Below, piece by piece: positions 12,100 to 26,200 of a stretch of DNA of 64,000 nt (position 1 is its first letter; each line of letters opens with the position of its first letter). A program made the position numbers and the translations under genes. The notes under the pieces were generated by a model. The model was not told where the DNA came from. It worked only from the letters and a program-made list of their open reading frames with translations, and made no database searches. Source of the stretch: Xestospongia bergquistia (Eukaryota > Porifera > Demospongiae > Haplosclerida > Petrosiidae); NCBI GenBank assembly GCA_963965975.1, contig OZ014411.1:22906249-22970248 (forward strand). The letters are read 5' to 3'.

Positions 12100-12990
12100 T
12101 ATTGATGCGACAGGGTGCTTTTGGAAAGGCTTCTGCAATCAAGGTTTTGATCAGGAAGCCAAAGAATGTAAAATTGTAAGCAGAGACTAACTAGCAATGC
12201 TGCTGGTGATAAAGAGACACTAATTATTATATGGAAATCTGAGAATCTGAGGTGTTTCAAAAGAAGTATATAAAGACCAATTTCTAGTTAACTATTACAG
12301 CCCTAGACTTGAATGACTGGAGAAATTATGGACAGCATGTTGTTGAAAAGAAATCATCAATTATGCCCCAAATAGTACTTTGTCACCTTGTCAATAGATA
12401 ATGCAGGTTGCTATCCTCATGAATTGAAGGATAAGTACAATAATGTTAAAGTAATCTTTCAACCACCAAATGCTACATCTTTGCTGCGGCCATTTAATCT
12501 TGGAATCATCAAGATTTGTAAGTCATATTTAGGAGGTTGTTGTTACACTATATTCTAGCTAAAATGCATACATATTTTATGCTTCAGATGTGTCTAAATC
12601 TATCTATGTCTTAATGGCAATTAGATAGATTCATCAAGCTTGGAATGAATTGAAGTCAGAAACTATTTGTAACTGTTTCAAAGAGGTTGATATTTTAATT
12701 GTAATTTTGAGTTGATCACTTGCAATACAACAGATGCACAGTGATCAAGATGAATCATTTTATGATATTGAAGAAGAAATCTCTCTTAAGCACCTTATAT
12801 ATGTCAAACTGTCTCTTCTAAACAGGCTTCCTCTAATGAAAATACATCACTGGTGACAGTTCACTGCTAATACATTTTGCAATTTCAAGATGACAACTAA
12901 GTAAATGACTTTCTCAATAGCATATCATCACAAGCCAATGATGATGAGAGTAAATATAATGAATGAGATGAAGAGAATGCTATTATGGAA
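12100..12990 (+). pseudogene. decayed pogo/Tigger-type DDE transposase
   Basis: Blocks in several frames match the conserved order of Tigger/CENP-B-type (pogo, Tc1/mariner superfamily) transposases. SNAAGDKETLIIIWKSE...LRCFK lies near 12190-12262, MTGEIMDSMLL near 12312-12345 and SIDNAGCYPHELK near 12390-12430. Then come KVIFQPPNATSLLRPFNLG near 12449-12510 and IHQAWNELKSETICNCFK near 12628-12685. Stops and frameshifts interrupt the frame throughout, and the second catalytic region reads N-L-G where D-Q-G is usual. The element is dead. Terminal inverted repeats were not found, so the limits are those of the coding remnant. Confidence 0.75.
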
Positions 12991-13387
12991 ACCTCAACTT
13001 TTCATTAAAATAAAAAGTGTTAAAGAAGGAATTTGTTCATTGCAAGATGGAAAATCACGTGAGAGCAGAGGGGTTTGATGATAAAACTAATGATTTAAGC
13101 ACAAACGTAACATTTCTGCATTAGTTAAGCTTCAATACACATCAGTTGTACAATGTCCAGACAAGTATAATTAATGTTTTATGGATAACAGTAATTATAC
13201 ATGCTTATTTACATAATGTTAGTTAGGTAATATAATTAAAACTAAACACATTTTGTTGTCAACCTCCTAGTTAAGGACACCTCTGACACTTTCATCTGTC
13301 CCATGAGTGTCCATTATTTGATGGTTCCACTCTATGTATATAATATGCAATTATAGTTACAACTATGAAACTAGCACACTAATTATT

Positions 13388-13390
<3 letters not shown>
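12991..13390. other. flank of the transposase remnant
   Basis: AT-rich sequence after the transposase remnant and before the first AT microsatellite. No coding potential or clear transposon end is visible. Confidence 0.4.

Positions 13391-13460
<70 letters not shown>
13391..13460. repeat. (AT)n microsatellite
   Basis: An almost pure alternating AT tract of about 70 bp. A second tract lies 145 bp further on. Confidence 0.95.
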
Positions 13461-13601
13461 TAAAGTATCTAAGTCTGTTGAAGAGTACTTGATGTCGTTT
13501 AGACAGAGCGGGTTAGACCAGAATTGAAGGACAAAGAACAGAACTCTCGCTTTGTTGCTGTTACTCCGAGTTTCACACGTTATGTGATCATCAAACAGTA
13601 A

Positions 13602-13605
<4 letters not shown>

Positions 13606-13642
<37 letters not shown>
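13606..13642. repeat. (AT)n microsatellite
   Basis: A second alternating AT tract of about 37 bp. The 145 bp between the two tracts is less AT-rich and looks like a distinct, non-repetitive insert. Confidence 0.9.
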
Positions 13643-13646
<4 letters not shown>

Positions 13647-13945
13647 TATATCATCACAATATGTCAACATGAGCACTATGAATTGTACTATTTCATCTTA
13701 TCCATATTTATCATCACTATACTATGAATATTATTAATATTACAAACATTTACGAGATATGGAGATGCTAGCCCTTTTGGAAAACATTATACTCGCATGA
13801 TACTTATGCATATATACATCTTTTAGAAGAAATTGAGTATTAGGCCAGGTACAATAAAAATACTAGCAATGTATGCAAAAGTGGTTGAGTCACAAATAGG
13901 GTATAATGGTTTGACAAAGTTGGAGTTGACGTCTGTCAGTTGTAG

Positions 13946-14287
13946 AGACTCATGCTATAAAGAACACTCGTCCTGATATTGCTCGTGTTATTCTAGAGGC
14001 ATCACATGGTGCATATCCTGTTGGAGTAGCTGTGTGTGAACACAAGAACGAGTAATCTGAGCCTGAGTATATTAATTCATATATACAATGCCACTCATGC
14101 AAAAGTTGTATGTATGTCACTTTCCTGTCTTGCATGGCAAATACATAATTATTCTCCAAGTGAATTCTTTGTGTAGCTTTATTACAATTTTGTTCCCTGT
14201 AGGACTCGTAAACATCTAGCTACTGCTCTGGAATTCAGTAACATAAATCACATGAATTGTCTTAAGTTTTCCATTCAGTTAACTTAA
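13946..14287 (+). pseudogene. two terminal exons resembling a NOX/ferric-reductase C-terminus
   Basis: Exons 13946-14051 and 14203-14287 join in frame through a GTAATC donor and a TGTAG acceptor and end at TAA, giving about 63 residues. The stretch TRPDIARVILEA followed by YPVGVAVC recalls the last NAD(P)H-binding part of NADPH oxidases and ferric reductases, where RPD..., then VGV..CGP, then a short basic helix and a final Phe-containing strand are usual. Here CGP is replaced by CEH, and no upstream exons encoding the FAD or membrane parts were found. This is therefore a stray gene end or a degenerate copy. The family assignment is tentative. Confidence 0.35.
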
Positions 14288-14617
14288 TTTAAAGTTAAGA
14301 TAGAATATAACCAAAAATACACATTTAGGTACCTTATATACTTTATATGTTCATGATGTTTGTTGATCCGATAAAAAGTGGTACCTGCTGCATATGCATA
14401 CTTCTAATGTTTTCATTGTGAATCCTACACTGTTAACGCATCTTTTTATTTGATGACGGATGATATTTGCTTTAGCTCAGGAACTGTTATGATTTTATCA
14501 ATACTGTTTTATATTATAAAAGTATTTAAGGTAAACTAATCCAACATATTATAAACGTCTTCAGTAGTCTTTATATAGATATTAACTGACAATTATTTAT
14601 ACAAAAAATGAGGTTTA
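14288..14617. other. short intergenic stretch
   Basis: AT-rich sequence between the end of the reductase-like exons and the 3' end of the minus-strand GMC oxidoreductase. It contains no gene that can be supported. Confidence 0.4.
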
Positions 14618-17220
<2,603 letters not shown>

Positions 17221-17412
17221 TATTTTGACTGAATACTATCACAAAATAATAACAATTTGAATATCTCCCGGTCAGCTTAAATAGACACAATGATTGATTA
17301 ACTGCATAGGTGTTTGATGTTACAAAATCATGTAGCATGTAAATATATGCAAGAGTGTGTATGCTGATGTCACAGAAAGTAAAAAGGGAATTTCAGAATC
17401 TTAACTACCACA
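17221..17412 (-). repeat. LTR of the gypsy element (3' LTR relative to coding)
   Basis: 192 bp, closely matching 20630-20825. Read on the plus strand it runs TATTTTGACTGAA...CTACCACA, so one end has lost the TG. The adjacent C-run at 17414-17423 reads as a purine tract (GGGGGGGAG) on the coding strand, in the position of a polypurine tract. Confidence 0.85.
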
Positions 17413-17464
17413 GTACTCCCCCCCAGAGAGTTAGGTAATGGAACGAACGGATATAATTGAAATT

Positions 17465-20400
17465 TTATGATGGATGGACACGACATCCGTAATGAGTAGT
17501 AATTGATGAAGAATTAGGAGACGTAGTAACAGGAGTAGATGGTGTAGTATTAGTATGATCAATGCTTGAATTACTTTGATCAATGTTAGCATTAATGTCT
17601 TGTAGAGTATCGGTGTTAGTACTGTTAGTAGCAGTCAGTTCTGCCTCCATGTATGTGGGTTTTAGCCTGTCAATAGAAACTGTGTCTTGCTTCCTACGGA
17701 TCTCAATAGTAAAATATTTATCATCACGATTGATAACTTTAAATGGTCCGTCGTATGGTGGTTGGAGCGAAGATTTGACACCATCATGTCGGATGAAAAC
17801 AAATTTGGTAGAGTTAAGATATTGGTGAATAATAGGGGTTGGGATGATTGAGCTCGTGTAGGGGTAGGACATACCTTGGTCATTGCAGACTTAAGTTTTG
17901 AAATGTAAGTTGAATCTGGTATAGCATCAGGTGACAGTAAAAAAAATGTCCAGGTAAACGCAATGTAGAACCATACACTAGTTCAGCAGCATTGCAACCT
18001 AGATCTTCTTTTACTGCTGCTCTTATACCTAGTAGTACTAGTGGGAATGTATTAATCCATGGAGTGTGTTGCCCATGAGCTCAAAGACCTGCTTGAGAGT
18101 ATGGTGGAAACGTTCTATGATACAATTGGGCATAAGGTGATATGCAGTGGTTTTGATTCTATGAGTAGCTAAGATTTTCATTAACTGCTACCATAGATGT
18201 GACTCAATCTGAATACCTCTATCAGTTGTGATTGTGGTGGGAATCCCAAAACGAGCAATCCAACCACTGACAAAAGCGTTGGCAACTGTCTCCGCTGTGA
18301 TATCAGCAATAGGGAGTCCTTTGCACCAACGAGTAAAACAGTCAATGCATGTTAATAAGTAACTAATGGAGGGAGGGGGCCAGCAATGTCAATGTGTATT
18401 TGATCAAACCTAGCAACTGATTTGCTGAATGTTGCTAAAGGAGAAGAGTTGTGACGTTGTACTTTTGACCGCTGACAACTTAGGCATGACTGAACCCACT
18501 GTCGAACATCCTTGTTAATTCCTGGGCAGACGAACCAGGAAGAGAAAAACTTTTGTGAGGCCCTTATACCTGGGTGGGATAATGAATGTAAGGAGTCAAA
18601 TACTGCTCGTCTGAAACTAGCTGGTACGAAAGGGCGTGGTTCTGCTGTAGACGTGTCACATATTAATGAAGTATCACCAGTTGATAAAAAAATAAGAGTC
18701 TGAGTCAGGTTTAAGGCAAGAGATGATTGTAACATTTCTAATGCTTCTGGATCAGTGTGTTGAGCTACTGCCATTGTTGTGAAGTTAATATCATTGGGTT
18801 GTTGCAATGCATTAATATCAACTCGTGACAGTGCATCTGCCACTGGATTGTTAGAACCTTTCACATGTCTGATATCAGTAGTGAATTGTGAAATAAAGTC
18901 AAGTTGACATGCTTGACGAGGTGAATAACGATTAGAATTAGTAGCAAATGAGAATGTGAGAGGTTTATGGTCCATCCAAACATGAAATTCATGACCTTCA
19001 ATAAAATGCCTGAATGCTTGATGACAAAATATATGGCTAATAGTTCTCTATCAAATGTGCTATATTTAGTCTCAGCTGAGGAGAGTTTGTGGGAGAAATA
19101 AGAAATTGGGTGCCAAACTCCATCCACAAATTGCTGCAGAACCGCTCCCACAGCTGTGTTAATGCATCTGACATAATGGAGCTGAGAGCACCTAACTTGG
19201 GATGTGATAACATTGTGGCTTTAGGTAAGCAAACTTTTATATCTTCAAAGGCTTTTGAGGCTTCTTCATTCCAAATCAACTCGTTAGCTTTTAGCAGTGT
19301 GTGTAATGGATGTACAATGTGTGCACAGTTAGGTATAAACCTGTGGTAAAAGTTGACTAGCCTCAGGAACTGTCTCAGTTGTTTCGTTGATTGTGACTTG
19401 GGGAACTCTGTAATGGCTTGTACCTTAGTTTCAATGGGACGAATACCGTTGGCATCAACATAATGACCTAAAAAATGTAAAGAGTTAGAACAAAACACAC
19501 ATTTGTTTATATTAATAATGAGTCCATAGTCACTTAAACGTTGAAATACTGTCTCTAAGTGCTGTATATGTTCTTCCTGTGATGAACTTGCAACCAGTAT
19601 GTCATCAATATATGCATAGGCAAAGGTCAGTCCTTGTAAGACTTGATCTACAAACCTCTGGAATGTCTGAGCGGCATTACATAAACCAAATGACATCCTT
19701 ACAAATTCAAAAAGACCAAAAGGAGTGGTGATGGCAGTCTTAGGCACATCCTCCGGAGCCACTGGAATTTGATGATAGGCTCTGACTAAATCAATTTTAG
19801 AGAAAACAATATTGCCATGAAGTGTAGCAGTGAAATCATGTATGTGTGGGATGGGGTATCTATCTGGAACTGTGGTGTAGTTTAATGAGCGATAATCCCC
19901 ACAAGGTCTCCAGTCGCCTGGGGTCTGTCTTGGGACCATATGTAGTGGTTGATGACCAACTACTTGATGATGGGCATATGATCTCTAGGTCCATCATGTG
20001 TTGAAATTCCTCTTTAGCTGCCTTGAGTCATTCTGGTGACAAGTGTCTTGGGTGTGATGCAACTGGTTGACCATTGGCTGTGATATAATGTTGAATATGA
20101 TGTTTAATGGGTTTAATAGTGTTAGAAGTTTGAGTAATATCAGGGTAATTTGAGAGTATAGTTTGAACTTTGGTAGGAATAGAGAGAGAAGAGATAACAA
20201 GATTGAGGGGTTGTAAAGATGAGGCCAGTATATTTACTTGTAAGTGAGTAACTGTGTCAAGTAAGTGTTTATTGTGTACATCTACTAGTAGTTTATGACA
20301 TTGTAAGAAGTCAATACCTATAATTGGATACTGTACGTCTGCTATAATGAAAACCCACTTGAATGATCTGCATAGTCCTAAATTAAGTGCAATCAGCTTG

Positions 20401-20560
20401 GTATCGTAGGTGCAAATTGAAATGTTGTTTGCTGCCTGAAGAGTTAAATTACTAGATTTGCATTGCCTGTCAAATCGAGACGGAGGGCATACACTAACTT
20501 CTGCTCCCGTATCCACTAGAAAACATGTGTTCGATGTGCGGTCACAAATAAAGTATAGAC
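17465..20560 (-). pseudogene. pol: gypsy pol remnant (PR-RT-RNaseH-IN)
   Basis: Read 3' to 5' along the plus strand: the aspartic protease motif LVDTGAEVSVCPPS lies near 20480-20525. RT spans about 19300-20030 with the catalytic [11 protein letters not shown] near 19600. RNase H spans about 18900-19150 with [11 protein letters not shown] and a separate WMDHKPLTF block. The integrase zinc finger, with two His then CLSCQ, lies near 18460-18590, the first core Asp in FDQIHIDIAGPLPP near 18390, and later core blocks extend to about 18080. A GPY/F-like tail (PPYDGPFKVI...VSIDRLKP) lies at 17640-17760. There is an in-frame stop near 20028, and frameshifts fall near 19960, 19150, 18980 and 18355, so it is inactive. 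Confidence 0.85.
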
Positions 20561-20629
20561 AACTCTTAGTGTTGCAAGGAGCACTGGTCAACGTCAGTGA
20601 CTGGCCTGTTCGTTTCCTGTCCAATATAG

Positions 20630-20825
20630 TGTTTTGACTGAATATCACAAAATAATAATAATTTGAATATCTCCCAGTCAGCTTAAATAGACACAATGAT
20701 TGATTAATTGCGTAGGTGTTTGACGTTACAAAATCATGTAGCATAGGGGTATGTAAATGTAGCAAGAGTGTGTATGCTGATGTCAAAGAAAGTAAAAAGG
20801 GAATTTCAGAATCTAAACTACCACA
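20630..20825 (-). repeat. LTR of the gypsy element (5' LTR relative to coding)
   Basis: 196 bp with intact TG...CA ends (TGTTTTGACTGAA...CTACCACA on the plus strand). It pairs with the LTR at 17221-17412. Confidence 0.85.
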
Positions 20826-21265
20826 ATATGTATGATATTTATAAACAGGGAGGGACTTTTAAATGCCTTTGCCAACAGCACTAAGGCTAGATCCTTGCTG
20901 CAGAGAAGGATGATGTGTTAATGAGTAGATAGATCCAATATAGTAGAGAAAACCAACAATAGCCAAAGCAGGGTTGTCCGTGTCAACAGTTTTGATATGA
21001 CGAATATAACCAATTCACCAGCATATACTTTAACAGAATATTTTTAGCAAATGCTCAACACCACAAATTGATTATAAAACCATGATGGAGCCCTTTGGAG
21101 ATACCTCCTCAATATCCACAAAGGAACAGATAAGTTCCAGATTGACTGACATTAAGCTTAAGGAAAAGCTCTCTTTGGAAGGATGTATGTAACTGTTATT
21201 GTTTTTCATGTTTATGAGGTTACTGTAGAGTATCTGGGAAACCTTTTGCATTCCCTGGATTCTAG
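20826..21265. other. spacer with one short open frame
   Basis: Non-repetitive sequence to the right of the LTR element. A 35-codon plus-strand frame starting MEPFGDTSSIS opens at about 21082. It has no recognisable domain and no flanking exons, so it is not called as a gene. Confidence 0.3.
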
Positions 21266-21745
21266 GTCGGACAGTTCTTCGTCTATTACGTGAGAATTCT
21301 AAATTACAATTCTAATTATATGATCAGATGTTCCATTATAACAATTATTATTAAAATAATAACCAGATATTGTCTTTTGCGATTTAAGGCTGCTATAAAG
21401 CCACCATGGTTCTGTAAAAAAGTTTTAACAAAGAAGGAAGACTGAGAATGCCTGATAGAGGTAGTAGATTTTCCATCTGATGGCTTCATGATCAAAATCA
21501 TCAACTAACAGGTGTTGTTTCAGAGATCTTGAGTCTGTTTATATCTGTTGAGTTCTTTGAATAGTCATAGACACTCCCAACAACCTTCTTCGAGAGAAAA
21601 CGCGAATGACATGCACGTGAGCAAATAATGAATAAACTTAAAATATACTTTAACGCTAATTGCATTTAATAGGAAAGGAATATACATGCATAAAACTTTT
21701 TTTTTTAATAAAAGGCCCTTCTCGACTCGGACAGAGTATAATAAG
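21266..21745 (-). mobile_element. truncated DNA transposon copy (same family as 42969-43738)
   Basis: This segment is the reverse complement of much of 42969-43470. It shares the end CTCGACTCGGACA...TATAATA and the coding-like block SSFFVKT...RQYLVII. The opposite terminus is missing, so the copy is truncated. The coding relic resembles the N-terminal helix-turn-helix part of Tc1/mariner-type DDE transposases. Assignment to that family is tentative. Confidence 0.6.
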
Positions 21746-21913
21746 TTCTGTAACTATTTCGAAAAAGTTAAGCTTGTCACTTAGCTCTTTATGAGTGTGC
21801 AGCAGCATGATAATGGTTGAGCTTAGTCTGACTCATTTTACTCCTAAGATAGTCGATGACCAAATGGGGGAGCTGTGTAGGACTAGAGGGTTATATGCCT
21901 CTAATCCTTCACT
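21746..21913. other. short spacer between two repeat elements
   Basis: It lies between the truncated transposon copy and the fold-back repeat, contains nothing recognisable, and includes part of an open frame that runs into the repeat arm. Confidence 0.3.
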
Positions 21914-23070
21914 TTCTTCCCTTTTTATGTTCCAACTCCAGTCTAGGGCATACAATAAACAAATTTGGCAGGAAAAGTATGAAATGTGCAATAGGAGTGT
22001 ATTAATTGAACTATCCAATTGGGCTTTAGAGTACTATGACGAATGAACTGATAAGATAATTCAATTAATACACTTCTATTGAACATTTCATACCTTTCCT
22101 GCCAAATTTGTTTTTATTGCATGCCCTAGATTGGAGTTGGAACATAAGAAGGGAAATTTGAACTTAAGAAAGTTGTACTATTATTAAAATTTGCTTGCTA
22201 CTTTTACAGAATTTGATCTTTAATTTGGCTTTTGAATCATGTCAGCATACTGTAGCAAATGTTTATATTTGTATGTACAAACACTGATTGCTTTATTCAT
22301 CATTAGAAGTTAGTTTGTCATCGAACTCTACAATATAATACTATAAAAGATATTAAAGAAGCTTAAGAGTTGTCATTGTGTATTGTCCTATAATTAAATA
22401 TTCTAGCAATTACTAAAGCTTAAATTGATCACATTGGTGATCTTAGCATTGCATTTAACTAAGTATGTATATGAGATATGCATTTCCCAAGATAATAGAA
22501 ATATATACACACAATGCACACTATATAATTAAATTAAGTTACATCATTAGCCAAATCTAGTTTTGCGTGGTTTCGAATCACTGCCAATTTTTGTGAATCA
22601 CTTTAATCTATTTAATTTGTAATATGACATTGTGTGACATGTAAACATTTACATATAGACTTAGATCATTGTATAATATCAAATTAAGAGGCCATGTAGT
22701 TGAATTAGCTGTCTAGACTAATGTGAGTAATTTTATATTGAAAGGTCCATAAGGAACCACAACATCTTTTGTTTCTTGATATTAATATTATTAGTATAAA
22801 CAATTCTTGGAATGGCTTTCTCTAAATATTCGGTCCTTCTTGGTGTAACTTCTATGATGATGTAACTTGTACTATATGATGACATCACGATGTGTCATAA
22901 GGTTTGGTTTAGGGTGCATACAAATATAAACATTTGCTACAGTATGCTGACATGTTTCAAAGGGCAAATTAAAGAGGAAATTCTGTAAAAGTAGCAATTA
23001 ATAATAGTACAACTTTCTTAAGTTCAAATTTCCCTTCTTATGTTCCAACTCCAATCTGGGCCATACAACA
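21914..23070. mobile_element. nested fold-back / inverted-repeat element
   Basis: Two inverted-repeat systems overlap. Arms of about 100 bp at 21914-22015 and 22058-22156 are reverse complements around a 40-bp loop. Arms of about 155 bp at 22120-22277 and 22917-23070 are reverse complements around 640 bp. All share the block TTCCAACTCCA..CT.GG.CATACAA. No transposase is encoded, so this is probably a non-autonomous element with long terminal inverted repeats plus an extra arm. Its right end lies about 190 bp from the start of the next gene. Confidence 0.7.
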
Positions 23071-23260
23071 AACTTCGGGTCAAAACCAACTAATCCCTTG
23101 TAATAACTTTTATTAAGGAAGTGATCAAGGAAGTTATGTTGAATAGGATGACGTCAAGACCGTTAAATAGAGATTTATGCGACGTCACGAACTCAATCAC
23201 CATTCTAAAACGACGTCTATTTTGATTCTCTCTGGAAGTTCTTTTCAATACGGTATTACT

Positions 23261-26200
23261 ATGAATTGGTATCGTATTTATTTTATAACATCGTTTATGC
23301 TGCATATCTATAGCGGATATGTTACTGCTTCTGAATATTATGTCTCTTCAACTTCAAACTCTTGTCCTACTATTGACCTACCGTGTCACAACCTCTCTTT
23401 CTACGCCGCTGATTACAAGCGTTACTTCACTGATGACGCAATCTTCTACTTCCTAAATGGTACTCATACTCTACAACACCCCTTAAGGATTAGTAATGTG
23501 AGTAATCTAACTCTACAGGGACAAGGTAGTATAGAACAAGGTTTTCATGAGACGGTTATGCAATCTACCTCAGTAATAATGTGCAGTAGTTACATTGGAG
23601 GCATTAATTTCTTTTGGAGCAGAAATGTTGTAGTAAAATCGATAACAATAGCAAACTGTGGTTATGGTAATCACATTAGTTACCGACAAACTAATGTTAG
23701 CTTACTCTTCGTTATTGTCTATGATATCACGTTGGAACGTGTATCAGTCCAGAATGGTTCAGGTTACGGTCTCCTTCTAATAAATTCCTTTGATGTCTTA
23801 ATAGCTAATTCTTCATTTGCATATAATCGACCTACTCAGATATGTCCACATTGTGCTGGAGGCAATGCTATTTTGGTCTATTTTAAGCAATTCACAACTA
23901 AAGCATTGTACAAAGTTAATATTGTGCACTCAAACTTTACATTTGGCTTGAATCCTGAATATTGTACAATAAACGAAAATAATGAAATATTTTATGAACC
24001 TGGAGGTGGTTTAAGTATTGTCTTGAACTTAGAACAACAATTCAATATGCAATTTTACATTGACTCAGTTGTGCTTTACCATAACATTGGTAATGTAGGG
24101 GCAAACTTTCATTTTTCAGTTTACAATGGCCACTATTCCCTAGTTGTAAATAATACAATAATTATTTATGGTGAAACATTAGTTTTCAACTGTTCTTTTG
24201 GAGGTGGTATGTCTTTGGTGCATTTTGCTGATAATGAACCTGAAATAGTTATTGAAAACAGCAATTTTTCACATAATGTTGCTCAGAAATTTGGAGGAGG
24301 AGTGGCAATGGCTTGGTTCCGTGGCTCTGGTAATATTAAGTTTAGAAATTGTATTATATATAACAATACTGGCTATCTTGGATCAGGACTGGTTCTTTAT
24401 GTATCAAATGCCTTTGAAATTACACCAACACCTACTTTTCAGTTTACAATTGTGTCATTTGATTCTAACAAAAAAATCAATGGACAAGATGAATTTCAAG
24501 CTGCTATTGCATTTGTGAGCATTCATAATGTTACATTTGAACAAATTGAGGTTAAAAATCATGAAACAACTGGTTTAATTGGTTCGAATTGTCTGTTTAC
24601 CTTTGATAAAGATAGTGAATTTGTTAACAATTCAGGCATTTTCGGTGGAGGTATTGCCTTATATGATTCATCAAAAATAATACTAAAAGAACTGACAAAT
24701 GTATCATTTATTAATAATCATGCAACCGAGTCTGGTGGAGGAGTTTTTGTGTCTCAAGTTGCTGCTGCAAACATACCCATTGATTGTTTTTTTAAAGTGA
24801 TATCTAATTACACAAGAGCAATGTTTTATTTTGTCAACAATACAGCTGGCACATCAGGTGATGTCTTGTATGGTGGTAATATTGAATCTTGTCTTTTTAA
24901 CAAAGGTCACTTTGATCAATTTTTCAAGTACCCTCAACAGACAGGTCTATCAGTAGTGTCATCAGATCCTATTCAAGTATGCTTTTGTGTATCAGGAAGA
25001 CAATATTGTTCAATTAAAAATGTTAATATAAATGCCATGCCAGGGATTAATGTCAAAATATCTCTTGCTACTGTTGGTTTAAAGGATGGTTTAACAAAAG
25101 GTGTGATAAAATTGACTTCGTCAGATGACTCATACAATGTACAAACTAATAACAATAGACTAAATGCAACTTGCACCAATGTAACCTTTAACTTAAGACC
25201 AAATCATGAATCATTGAACACAACAAAAGTTTTTGTAATACTTGAAAGTTCAGTTAGTGAACCTACAGCTGACAGTCTAGCTAAAATCATCAATGTTACT
25301 ATGGAGCCCTGTCCAATTGGATTTCCATTGATAAATAACATTTGTGTTTGCAGATCTGAATTAAAGACATCTTTTATAACTTGTGATATTAACACACAAA
25401 TTATATCTAGAGATGGTGAGATGTGGGTTGGTTATAGAAATGATTCAGACTGTCTTATTGTTTATCCAAATTGTCCGTTTGATTATTGTAATGACAGTAC
25501 CATTCATTTTAGAATCATTTCACCTGATCCACAATGTCTTTTTCATCGATCTGGCCTACTCTGTGGACAATGTGCTGAAGGACTCAGTCTCATGTTAGGT
25601 TCCAATCAATGTGGAGAATGTACTAATGACTACTTAGCTCTTATTATTCCATTTGCTCTAGCTGGTGTAGCACTTGTAGCTTTCCTCATTGTTTTAAATC
25701 TAACTGTGTCTGTTGGTACTATCAATGGACTTATATTTTATGCTAATATTGTCAAAATATACGAACCCATCTTCTTTCTTAACGGTCCTGTTGTAATTCT
25801 TAGTCAATTCATTTCGTGGTTCAATTTAGATCTTGGTATTGATACTTGTTTTTATGATGGAATGGACTCTTGTAGTAAGGCATGGCTTCAGTTTATCTTT
25901 CCAGGCTATGTTTGGTTTCTTCTAATTGTTATCATAATATTAACACGATATTCCAGCAAAGTAGTTCGACTTGTAGGAAGACAAATAATTCAAGTACTAG
26001 CTACTATGATCCTTCTCTCTTATACTAAATTAATACGAAATGTATTCCAGATCCTTCATTACAGCAATATTCAGTGTAATGGTAAGAATAATGTTACATT
26101 ATTGATGTGGTATATTGATGCTAATGTCCATTATCTAAAATCTGGAGGTTGTCATCTACCATTGTTCCTGTTCTCGTTGGTTGTACTCATTTTACTCATT

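Larger units (their letters stand above)
17221..20825 (-). mobile_element. Ty3/gypsy LTR retrotransposon, gag-less and decayed
   Basis: Two LTRs of about 195 bp flank a minus-strand pol region in the Ty3/gypsy order protease, reverse transcriptase, RNase H, integrase. The protease begins immediately inside the 5' LTR, so gag, the NC region and a normal primer-binding site are missing. The whole is 3.6 kb against the usual 5-6 kb or more. The LTRs differ by substitutions and small indels, so the insertion is not recent. No clear target-site duplication was found. Confidence 0.88.

Noticed and set aside
12080..12180. Kinase-like glycine loop (RQGAFGK) on the plus strand
   Set aside because: It lies inside the Tigger transposase remnant, with no other kinase motif; chance resemblance.
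22560..22600. tRNA B-box-like GGTTTCGAATC
   Set aside because: No matching A box, acceptor stem or cloverleaf in the expected distance.
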